From contig OZ017804.1 in assembly GCA_963969395.1 (NCBI GenBank), positions 5,766,001 to 5,830,000 of the forward strand: a DNA stretch of 64,000 bases, given 5' to 3'. Source of the stretch: Pseudoscleropodium purum. Lineage: Eukaryota; Streptophyta; Bryopsida; Hypnales; Brachytheciaceae. How positions within the stretch are numbered: the stretch's first letter is position 1; every line of letters starts with the position of its first letter. This document shows, in pieces, positions 10,944 through 22,189 of the stretch. Position numbers and translations under genes: made by a program. Below the pieces are notes generated by a model. The model did no database searches. It had not been told where the DNA came from and saw nothing but the letters and a program-made list of their open reading frames with translations.

Positions 10944-13249
10944 ATGCTTCTTTGGATACAACTCAAAACGTAGATTTTTTGTCTTTGTAATGCAAACCTA
11001 CACTTATAATTATTTTTTTAGGAGCAAAAGATCATTGAAATCTGTACAAAAAATTCATAAAGAAAAATAAGCATATAATGTAATTTTAGAGGCTACAATT
11101 GTGCAAGTGATGGCTTTGGAACATTTTAGTGGCCACATGTAAATTTTGTGTGTAAGACAATCAAAAGTTAAACTTGATTATTTCAGGGCCTTGAAATTGT
11201 GATCATTTTAGAAATATACTTTGGCCATTCTAGCTTAAAGAGATGACCATTTGGAATGCACTCTATCTAGTTTTTGAGGTAGTATAGTGTAACTTATGAG
11301 CTTTAGGGCACTCCTCTTTTTTTAAATTTGTTAAAACCCATGCCTTGTCAAAAAATACAATTCTACGTATTAATATTCTTTTACAGTTTTTTTCTACACG
11401 AGAAAAAAAACCTAAACACTATTGCAATTGTTCAAAGGATTAGATCAAAATTTGTAGCTACAATTTAATAGGATTGCTAGTCTTACAATTTTTGTTTTTT
11501 TAGTACCAATTCCACTCATGTTAAATGCACAAAGCCAAAGGATGAAATAAAAGAACTCGAAAAGTTAAGATTTCAAGTATTTGCTAAATTATTTGCAATA
11601 TGGTGGAAATCTTCACCCTACTCTACTATATTACATGTTATGGTGGTGTTGGGTGAATTACATCTTAAGCTCTTGACTTCAAGTTTAAAATAGTACCTAT
11701 GGAAAAATAAATTTTAAGACAATCAAATGTTAGAAGGATATAATAAGGGTGTTTAAGTCCCATCCAAGAATGCAATCTTGTTTGTTTGTTTGCTTGCTTG
11801 CCCTTGAAGGTTATATTTTTTCATCTTGTATATAAGAACTAATTCTCAACTATGCAATGAATGTCAATACTAATTGTCAACTAGTTTATATTTACAACTT
11901 TTTAAAACCCATTATCTCATCTTGTAATTTACACATCTTAGACCACTTTAGTTTAATAGTAAAGTTTTATCCAAAAATAAGGAATCCAAAACTTTGATCT
12001 AAGCTCTTCAAATTCATGGTTCTCAGTGGAAAGTTTTCATGACTTTTCCTACTAATTTGCTTTGGCCATGTGCTCAAAACTTGTGTTATATCTTTAGAAA
12101 TAATTTAACTACAATAAAATTTAAAAGTGAAGAAAGCACAAATATTGGCATCTAATTAGAAAATTATAATGTTTTTAAGGTATGAATACTAGCATCCAAT
12201 ATTTGGATGATGAACTATAGTGGGGCTTGTAGATCTCATAGCTTGGGTGATTACAATTTACATCTTCATAAATGGTTTGACACTTTGACTTTGTTTCTTT
12301 GACTTTGACATGTTGTTTAGGTCAAGGTAGGTAGACAATGTTCTATATACTAAATTTTTATACTAATTAATTGTAGATAAAGAAAAGAGAAGAAAAATCT
12401 TTAACCTGTAAATCTTAATGTAATGGTATATATTAGAAGAGATGAAATTACTCTTGTAATGCCAAACAAATGGTGAGTACATGGAAGATTAAAGTAAGTC
12501 CATTAACACTAGAAAACTACAAATCTTTCCAACGGTGCTAGCATGTGAGCATGTGTTGTGAGCCTATGAGCAACGAGTAGGAATTGTGTGAGCCTAAAAT
12601 CTAGAAATTTAGAATATGATGTAATTTCTATTTTTTTTGTTAATTAGTTAAAAGGTTGAAGTTTTTTCAACAAAATTTATTATAGTTAGAAAAATATGAC
12701 CTATTACCACAAGATCCATGACTGTGGGTTTTAAATCTAGAAGCCCAAGAAGTTGGTACTATTGCATGTTTTGAAATGTATATCACATTTTAAAAGTTCA
12801 TACTAGGGGGGTTGATCAAGCAAGAGTAGAGATAATTTAAAAGCAATTGTAAGGGTGAGAGGAAAACAAATTCAATGAAAATATCATAGGATAGTATGTT
12901 TTAGCTTAAATAAGAGCCTGACATTAGATTTTAACAATTTTCAAAAACATTCAATGGGTTGACAAGCATACCAAGCGCATGCAATGTCCCAAAAAAGTAT
13001 ATTTGGACTCTTTTTTTTTATTATCTTAGACCTCCTAGATAGCCCAGGCTAGTCAAAATTTCAAGAAAAGGCAAACTCCAACATTTGGATTTTCTACCTT
13101 TTCATTGGCTTCCAATTTGTTGACTTTCACTTATGAAAAGTGCTCAAGCTTTAAAAGCACCCACCTCCACAAATGTACATTGCATGTACATGTTGTTTTT
13201 TTGTAGCCTTTAGCAATGTACAAAAGGTGTACCTTTTAGGAAATGGATG
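10944..13249. other. AT-rich spacer, nothing recognised
   Basis: Contains only short simple repeats (for example TTTGTTTGTTTGCTTGCTTG at about 11780). No gene or bounded element seen. Confidence 0.4.
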
Positions 13250-13460
13250 CTTTTAGAGGCCTACACCATGTCCAATTCAAAATTTCATAACTAATTTTAC
13301 AAAGTTCCAAAAAATATGAAATGACTTGGGTTAGATGTCAATTTCACTTGTCTATAGGAAAAATTGACTGAAAAATATTTCAAGAAATTACACCTCCCCA
13401 AAAATCAGTTCCATCCCTTAATGATTGGTTTATGAACCCACTACCTTAGCATAAATTAGT
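13250..13460 (+). repeat. Dispersed repeat family R3, copy 1
   Basis: About 200 bp resembles 41030-41230 and, more weakly, 56230-56460, all in the same orientation. Shared landmarks are TTTCATAACTAATTT, CCAAAAAATATGAAA, and ACTGAAAAATATTTCAAGA. Probably remnants of one interspersed element; boundaries not resolved. Confidence 0.55.
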
Positions 13461-13679
13461 CCCACAAGGGTCTGATTTTTTGCTAAAAAACCCGAAGTTG
13501 GAAGGGTGAATTCTCAAACTCACTGTTGCTAGAAGTCCAAGTTAGATTTAGATTACCTGGAAATTAAAAGAAAAGGTAGTTTAAGCCATGGACAAAGCTT
13601 AAGTACCAAAAATCTAGTACTTGAAAAAGGAAAGGGAGACCAAAATCAGACCCTAAAAGGGCTAATCTTTAAAGTCCAA

Positions 13680-13997
13680 TATAATGGCAAATTTTGTTAA
13701 AATGGCAGTATTCCGTTAATTTGGCACTTTTGGAAGTTTAGACCGCACGGTCTAAATTATTTTTTTTGTACTAGGATCTACATGAATACTAGATTTTTGA
13801 AATCTATAATTCTCCTAGATATATGAAATCTATACCAGTCCTAGATTTTTTAGACTATTCGGTCTAATATCTATGTTAATCGTAGATTTTTGAAATCTAA
13901 AAATAACCTAGATGTTAGCAATGTATACTTGTCCTAGATGTCATGGTGTGAAAATGACATAGGGATTACCACCATTTTAACGAAATTTGACATTATA
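13680..13997. mobile_element. MITE with ~26-bp terminal inverted repeats
   Basis: A 318-bp non-coding element starting TATAATGGCAAATTTTGTTA and ending with the complement of TATAATGTCAAATTTCGTTA. The interior has repeated CTAGATTTTTGAAATCTA-like blocks and two palindromic TAGAC..CGGTCTAA motifs. The TA at each tip could be a TA target duplication (mariner-like), but no empty site is available, so the superfamily is open. Confidence 0.65.
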
Positions 13998-14330
13998 GCA
14001 TTTGATTTGGAGGCTAGGAGGTGTCAACAAGCTTGAAGTTAAAAAAGAAGATCAAGTTAATAAACAAAATCAACCCAGCTATACTAAGTTTAATTGATCT
14101 CAATTCAGTTTTGGTCCTTCATTGTAATAAAAAATCAATTGAAATTGATCTTGCTCTCAACTGATCTAACTCTCAAAATTTGGCTTTTAATTGCGAACTC
14201 TCCAATTTTGAATCATCAAGAAAACTAAACCTGAAATTGGGAGATGATGGTAGTTATAGAATTTAGTTGCACTTGGAATTTCATATAAATTTTGATCCAT
14301 TTATATAGAATAGTTGACTTAGAGCCGCTT

Positions 14331-14655
14331 CACAGATGGGCCAAAGGTTGAGAGTCCGCCGGCCTCCACCAATCAAATTTCAGAAAACCCAACTTCGGCC
14401 TCTCAATCCTTCACACAATGCAACACAATCCAAAGTTTGTCACCCTCCAAACTACCTACATGGCCGCCCAGCTCCTACATGGCAATGGCCTCACGACAAC
14501 TCTCGACCAAAGTTTGGGTTGCTACAAAGTGGTGACCCAAACTCTGGTTGAGAGTCTATTGAATTTACCATTTATTGCCCATTTCCTTGGACTCTCGCTC
14601 AAAGTTTGGCCATGAACTCCCACCACGGCCTCTCAACTTGGTCAGCCCATGTGCC
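14331..14655. repeat. GC-richer inverted-repeat segment, probable MITE
   Basis: About 320 bp, clearly richer in G+C than its flanks, with imperfect inverted ends (ATGGGCCAAAGGTTGAGAG near the left, CTCTCAACTTGGTCAGCCCAT near the right, complementary with gaps). Internal repeated CTCTCAA/GTTGAGAG and CAAAGTTTGG motifs occur in both orientations. Short ORFs cross it but look like chance. No certain target duplication. Confidence 0.45.
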
Positions 14656-16079
14656 AAGCACCCCTTATTAGTCATAGTTAGTATTTGATTAGAAGACGAG
14701 AAAAAAAGACAGAAAAAAATAATATTAGGATTTGGGAATATTCTAAAATTTAGTTATTAATTAAAAGAAGTTAGAGAAGTTTGTCTTAAATCCTTGTTTG
14801 ATTTCCAACCCAAATTAGTAAGGCGTTTAAACATTAGATTCGATAGGATTTTATTTCATAAAAAATATTGAAAAAATATATATTAGAAAGATATAGAAGA
14901 AAAAGAAAAAGAAAAAAACTCAAAGGAAAAAAAGACTTGGCATACACCACAAAAATATGACATTCAAATACCAAAGTTTTGATATAGAAATGGAAGGAGC
15001 TTACAACAACATTAGAGTGATAATCAATAGTGACAACATCATTGAAGTTGTAGAATTCCAAGTCAATAATTGAAGTCTTTTTTCCAAATTTCTTGAATTA
15101 TCCTACAAAAATATTAAAATAGAAGTTTGCAATTGAATTAACATTAGAATTAGAATTAATCGTAGGAGTTCAAAAATCCAAAAGTAAAAGTAAAAGTAGT
15201 TAGGAAATTACTATAGTCATTAAAAATTACTTGATTGATAAAAATCATTAGAATTCACGCAACTTACTTTGGATGAAAAATAGTTGTAAAAGTAAATGAA
15301 AAATTAGAAATTTACTAGAAAAAAGCTTAGCATCTAGGATAAAAGTGAAAGTAAAAAATAGAAGGTAAAAATAATTTTTGATTTCAAAGGTAAAAAGAAT
15401 TGAAGGGTAAGTTTTAATGAATCATTAATAGTCAAAATTTATCAATAAATTATATTTATTGGAGCATTAAAAATAGGAAATTTTACCTTGATATAAAATC
15501 AAATCAAAACTTCTAAGATAAATTTTTTAACTTTTTTACTTAAAATAAAAACCTAAAAGTGCAAAGGAAAGTAAGAATCACTAAAGAACTTATGAATTAA
15601 GATTAAAAAAACAAAAACAAACAAGTTAGAATTAGAATCTTGAAGGAAATATTTTAGGATTCTAAAATCATTTTAACCTCTCAAATTGAAAGAATATTGA
15701 AGGATTTACAATAGGATGAATTTCTAAGTCAAATTTGAATAGAATTGGATAAAAGTCAACCTAAATTGACCAAATCAAGTCAAATTCAGAATTTATTTAG
15801 AATATAGAAAAAAATTAATCAAAAAAATCAAAAGTGAATTTCAAAAGTTAGATTGTTAGAAATTGACAGATGAAGTTTTAGAAAGTAGTTTTAGAGTCAC
15901 ACTTCATCTATGAATATCTATTAGATATTTAGGTCAAATTTCAATTTCTTTATCATTTTGGAAAGGGAAAAACAAGACCTACAACTCATTCTACTTTTCC
16001 CTTCCACTTGACTAACCTCATTGGCCCTGAGTTTTGGTTGTGGTAGCCAAAACCTAGTCTTAGGTATTAATTTGGTTTG
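14656..16079. other. Purine-rich AT spacer
   Basis: Dense in AGAAAAAG, TTAGAATT and AAAGTAAAAGT motifs. No coding frame or bounded element recognised. Confidence 0.4.
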
Positions 16080-16275
16080 ATTTGGTTAGCCATCGTCATT
16101 AGGAAAGTACAAGGTAGACATACAACAAAGATTCATTGCTTGGAAGGCACAAGTAGATTGCATATTGTAAACACCCATTAGGAGTTTTATACTACAAAGA
16201 CAATTAGAATTCAGTTGTATACACTTTATTCCAAGGGTGGAAATAAAGCGCCTACATTTGTCCACTAGTTGAATT
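16080..16275 (+). repeat. Dispersed repeat R5, copy 1 (inverted copy 39775-39985)
   Basis: AAAGATTCATTGCTTGGAAG and CCAAGGGTGG here recur as complements near 39,850-39,960, in matching order and spacing. Interspersed element of unknown type. Confidence 0.5.
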
Positions 16276-18864
16276 AGGCATCTTCATATGTTTAAGGATA
16301 ATTTGAAGTTCTTATTCATTTTTCTTATTAGTTTTTCGTTGATAATAGGTTGGTTAGTAGTTGATGTTAGGTTTAGGGAGGGTTAGGATTTATCAACATC
16401 TAGCCTTTTAGGATTGTGGTTGACTACTTAGAAGCATGGGCTAGTACGTTGTTTCTTTCTTGATTTTTATTGGGGTTTATAATGTGGGATGCACTTAAGT
16501 GCTAAGTTGTACATTTGTTGGTGATTTATTATTGAAGGAAGCATTGATGTGAGTTTTAGATTTTTGTTTTGAAAAAGCATTGGATCAAAGTAAAATTTTC
16601 AATTTCAATTTTGTTTAGATAGTTGATCTACTATAATATTAATTTTCAAATCTAGATATATTGTATGAAGAAGATGTGTGGCTTTAAAAAGCAAGTGTTT
16701 GGAATTTATAAAAGGTAGCCAAAGGGATATTGGGGAACTTCAATCATATTTGATATTTTGTAATATGGCTTTAAGGTTTGAAGGATAATTTTCTTAATTT
16801 ATCTGTTATTTTGCATTGAAAACTTGGCTACAATGGATACGGTACCTACATAATATATATAAAATACAATGATTGTGTGGAAGTCATGGCTTGGCAAAAA
16901 GTTATTAGTGAAGAAATGTTCAACTAAATAGGACAATATTTTACATTTGGATGAAAATTGATATGTGGGTATTTGACTAGCTTATCTATATTGTAGCAAA
17001 TTGCCAAATTCTTTGCAAAGATGAATTAAAACCATATGCCTTTTGTCCTATAAAGTCCACAAATTTTTATCCTATGATTTTGAATGCTAAGATTTTTGAA
17101 TGTATGTTGTGAAAGTTCACAAAAGAAATACTTACATATCTATGGTAGCCTACTCAACTTATTATGTGTACTTGAATTTTTTTTAAATATCTTTTTCTTC
17201 CTTTTTTGTTCAATAATAAAATTTGATAATCAATTTTTGAAGAAACATTGTGCACATGACTCTATTTTTTGTAGCACAAATAAAAAAAATAGTGTGTGCT
17301 TCCATTATTTTTTATAATCAAAGCTAGAGTAATGTATGCTGCAAATTGCTTCTTTCCACTCATTCTAATGCTAAATTTCAAGTAGTCTTTGTTGCCTACA
17401 ATTCTTAAAAAATACAAGGATCATCAATTATATTAATCCCTAAAAGGATAATCATTCATTTGTTTTGGGAATGTAGAATGTCTCATTGATAGTATTAAAA
17501 TTCTAAAAAAGGTTAAAACATTTGAGTTCCAGAGCTTGGAATGTTAATCTTATGCTCTATTGACTATTACTCCTTGAGACTTCTTTTGAAAACACTTTCA
17601 AACCTTCTTACTTGCAATATATTAGAGATATTAATCAAAGAGCAATAACTTTCATATAGAGATCTACATTTTTTTCCTTGTCAAGTTTTGAGGCTTTGAG
17701 TCTCTACATCTTTGTCGTTTATTTCATGAGTTCCTATCATTGTCCCTAAAATCCTATTCTTGAAAATCTCTTTCTAGATTTGTATAAAATTAATAGAAGT
17801 CCTTATATCCCATTTTTAACCTTCAAATTTGCATTTTTGAATCAAAAACAATAGTACCCCCCTTACACACATGGACAAGGTTGAAATCTAACTAGGAATA
17901 GTTCAAAATTAATAAATTCATTTTTTTGAATTGTAAAAAAATTACTCAATGTCTAAAACTACTACATGTACCTTCATTTCAAATTTCATAGAAAACAGAC
18001 ATACAGTGCAAAAGTTATGAGCAAAAAAACACCTATCCAAAGATAAAGGGACACAAAAAGGACAAGTTTTTCTTGCTATAATCCTAAGTCAAATTACAAA
18101 TATAGATGGCACTTTTGATTTTTGAGTTGTACCATAGGATATCTATAAAGTAATTTGAGGTGATTGAAGGCCCAATCATAGGTAATTTCCTATTGGATTA
18201 TAGCAATTTTTAAGAAGATGGCCTTTAGAGAAGATGTGACATTATCTAACACTTTGACAAGGACATGGGTTGAAATTTCTCCAATTTATATAAACCTAAG
18301 GTGGTCAATTTCCAAATCTTTGACTTTGATGCATAGATGTATAAAATTTGTTTTGTAGTTTGTCCTTGACAAAGTATTGGAGGCTACATCTTATAGTATT
18401 TGATAGTTTTGATATTTTGATAGACCTTGGGGAGACCATAACATAAACATTATAAATGAATTAAGAGCATAAATTCATAAAATGTTAAGGAAGCTTTTGA
18501 AAACTTTTGTAATACTCCATTCAAAAATTGTGGCAAGGTAATATTCCTTAGAAATTAAGACTTAAGTCATTGCACCATGTTTTTAAGGCTCTTATGATAG
18601 CACGAGACTATATAGAGCCAATCTATAAATGAATTAATTCACATTTTAAAGCCAATATTGTTTGACTAGATTTGGCTAAATGCTTTTGAAATACTTAATA
18701 TTTAGGTCTCTAAATTGGCCTATCATAGTGGCATTAATACAAGTTAGGTACAATAATCTTACAACTCGCCTATTTGAGCCATTCAATTTTTTTTATAGAA
18801 TGTGGAGTTTAATTGGTGTATTATGGTAAAGATAATTATCATTATATCCGTACACAATCTCAAA
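16276..18864. other. AT-rich spacer, nothing recognised
   Basis: No coding similarity, RNA gene or bounded repeat recognised. The short ORF at 17084-17317 is low-complexity and has no known motif. Confidence 0.4.
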
Positions 18865-19505
18865 CCAACATACCCCCAAATTCTATTTCAAAAAAGAAAA
18901 AACTCCATTTTGGTTGAATTTTTAAAATCCGTTTTTATGGTTTGACATGATATTTTATTTAAAACAATTGGTGATGAATTTTTTTAAATTTGATTGTAGA
19001 GATATGTAGGGAGCATCTATATGCACACCTTTACTACAACAAGCATTTTCAAAAAAGTTTCACAATTCTTTCTATAGAAATTTCAATGCTGGGATAACAA
19101 TGCCCAAATTTTATAAAAATAGATATCTCTTTACTATAATTAGAATTTTCTATATCACCTTTTTATGGTAATTAATTTCTTACATTTGAGCATGATTATA
19201 CAATTACTTAGCTGAAATCAAGTTTAAATATAGAGATTTCCATTCCTTCAAAGTTTGGTCATCACACTATTTATTGAACTCTTCATTGATCATATTTTTG
19301 TTACTTATTTAAAGGAGTGTTTTTTGATATGAAAGGTGTGAATATAGGTGTTCCCTACGTATCCATGCAATAAAATTAAAAGACTCATCACCAATTGTTT
19401 TCAATAAATTTTTATGTAAAACCACAAAATTTGACTTTAAAAATTCACCAAAAATGAATTTCTTTTTAAAACTTGAAATTTGCTATGCTTCATTAGGATT
19501 GGGTA
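18865..19505. repeat. Long foldback element
   Basis: Arms of about 160 bp (about 18880-19045 and 19335-19490) are inverted copies. The left contains AACAATTGGTGATGAATTTT and the right the complement of AACAATTGGTGATGAGTCTT, with CACACCTTT at the inner border of both arms. Non-coding; family unknown; outer ends approximate. Confidence 0.65.
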
Positions 19506-21198
19506 AAAATTGGGTGATAATTATGTAAAAAAAAAAAGTCAATTTTATTCTATATTATGTACAAATCTTTAAAAGACTTAGAAAGGTAAATTGTAAGGTT
19601 TTTAGAATAAATGTGCAACAAAAAATGAAATAAATCTAGAATACATGTCAATGACCATAAATATCCACTATAATTGGTACAAATTTAATTTTTCAAACTT
19701 GATCTATATCTTTTGAATGAAAATAATTTTATTTTGATACAACATAATTAATCAATTTGTATTAAAAGCTTTGATTTGTAATCATTTTTGTTTGTTTTTC
19801 TAATTTTCTATTCATTATACTTGATACCTACAAACTTCATTTTATAAAACATATGAAATATATTCAATAAATTTGAAAAATAATAATCTAAAGATAGTGT
19901 AATTATATAGTGATTTTATTACAAAAATTTAAATCATGAAAAACAATTTGTTTTTATGAATGATTCCCTTTGCATAGTTTGATGTATATTTTTATAGCTC
20001 AGAATTCCATTAATGATATTTTTCATAAAATGTAGGATGCACTTCTCAACGTGATTGATAGTGATTGGGCATGAAAATTATTTAAAGATTTAGATTAATG
20101 TATTTGTGAGAACATAATCATGATTTTGTGAGTTTATTAATGGTGAAAATACAAGATTAACATTTTTCAACCATCCAAAACTTTATACCAAGATTTATTT
20201 TTAAAATTTGTCTATGATATTTACAAAATCTCAAGTCTCATGGGTAAGAAACATAAAAGTTAAATGCTTCTTAAATTAAGCATTAATCCATGATTCAATT
20301 TCTTTTGATTTGAATGGAATTCTATACAATGGTCATCTTTTAGGTTGTCTACTAATAAAAGCTTGAGATAAACATAGATAAACATTAATACCTACATTCT
20401 ATACAATCAAAGAGAATAATTTGTACACAACTAGTATATTTCATTGTCAAACAAGGTGTTTTCAATTGACAACAATATCCAATAAAGAAGCTTAGGTGAT
20501 ATTTAATAAATAAAAGCATTAATTTAAATAATTCTTAAGTGTTATAGAATCCTATGTCAATTAGGAAATGTTTTGCAAAGAATTTTCTATTGTTAAAAAT
20601 CTTACAGTTATAACTGAAATGTAATTAAGTTCTATATTATACCAATAATTGTTATTTTATACATTTTTTTTGTTAAGGACAACTATTGCCAATAATTGGA
20701 AATTATACATTAATTATAGTATTCAAATTATATAATTAAAAGAGTCTTTAGTGTAGACTAATATAGTATTAGATATAGTACAAAAAATATTAAATGAATA
20801 TTGATATAATAGTAAAGTCACAAAATTTGTAAAATATTTCCTAAAGTATTGCTATATTCCTTAATACTTATCACCTCTAGATATGGTAAAAGGAAGTTTT
20901 CCATGCCAACTCTCTATATTTCATAATTACACAAGATTCTTCAAACCATTCATTAAAACTAATATTATAAAATTTATGGAAATATAATGAGTAAATTTGA
21001 ACAAAAATGATATCTCAAATGCCAATAATAAAAATGTCAATAATCACAATTCATCAAATTGAAAATATCATTTATTTATGAGATGTTTAGAAATAAGAAA
21101 GAATATAATGCATTCACTATAGACGATATGAGTTTTTTGGCTCAAATGTTATTTTACCTTACACATAAAGCTTTGTGATCAATTGGTATAAAATTATT
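19506..21198. other. Very AT-rich spacer, nothing recognised
   Basis: No gene, inverted repeat or array recognised. Confidence 0.4.
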
Positions 21199-21202
21199 TT
21201 AA

Positions 21203-21345
21203 CCCTTGAAGGACCAAACTGCGTTTTTTGACAACATAGTGATTTGGGGGTAGCTCACTACAAATGGAATTTTTCCTTTGAAATTTTCACTAAAACATGT
21301 ACCCCAAGAGAAGTCTTTGAAAAGTCTATTTTGCTATAAAAATTG
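21203..21345 (-). mobile_element. Terminal fragment of the ~1-kb TTAA element family
   Basis: TTAA at 21199-21202 is followed by CCCTTGAAGGACCAAACTGCG and then a TTTTTTGACAACATAG...GTAGCTCAC stretch. This matches the terminus at 62072 in the same orientation and the complement of the right ends of the copies at 30518-31547 and 37113-38038. Similarity fades by about 21345 and no second terminus was found, so this is a truncated copy. Confidence 0.6.
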
Positions 21346-22189
21346 GAATTTTTGGTGCATAAGCATTTGGTCAATTGACCAAACATACATTTCATATTTC
21401 ATCTTATCCTATATTTTTGAAATCGAAAAATTCCAATAACAAAATGAATAAACAAAAATTGACATTCATATTAGTTCTATACAATGACAAAAATTATCAT
21501 TATGTGGCTCAAGATAAGAGTTTAGGTATCTATTGTGATGTCCACATTGAAGATGCAGCCCTCCATTTCATAGAAAGCTCTTTAAATAAGATCCAATGGT
21601 CGTATAATATCTAGTTGATCCTATCAAAAATTATTTACAACTTATTAAGTCTAGTAATTTGTCTATTATAAAGTAGGCATCAAGATATTTACTCTAGTAG
21701 ATCTACCAATTAATGAATGAAATAGTGATATATTAGCATATTTATAATGTATATAATATATATTTTTAAATAGTCCTATATTCTTTATTTCTACATTTAA
21801 ACTTAAGTATCTCATCATCAAAACCTAAATCTATTGTTGACCAAATCCAGATTGCCTCATGCCACTGGTATTGTAGAAGTTTCTATTCAATATTTCATTG
21901 TAAACAATAAAATTAGCTACATCTGGTACCAATGAAAGACCATAACATGCATAAAATAGAAAATCATACATGTTCTCAATTGTTCTTGGATTTCAAAGCT
22001 TGAATTCCACCAAACATTGCCATAGAGAAGGGAAATAGGGAGTGGAAAAGGATGGTTAAAAAATGTGAAAATTCAAATAGCAAGAGGCAATACAAGAAGT
22101 CTTTTGACTAACACTAAGCAACTCCTATATAGTTACCTACAAATGCATATAAAATACATTACATTTGCAACAACAAATCAACCACGCTC
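21346..22189. other. AT-rich spacer
   Basis: No feature recognised. The 79-codon ORF at 21375-21614 has no known motif and is probably chance. Confidence 0.4.

Noticed and set aside
14336..14615. Two overlapping plus-strand ORFs of 65-71 codons
   Set aside because: They fall in an inverted-repeat, GC-richer MITE-like segment, show no domain, and two frames are equally open.
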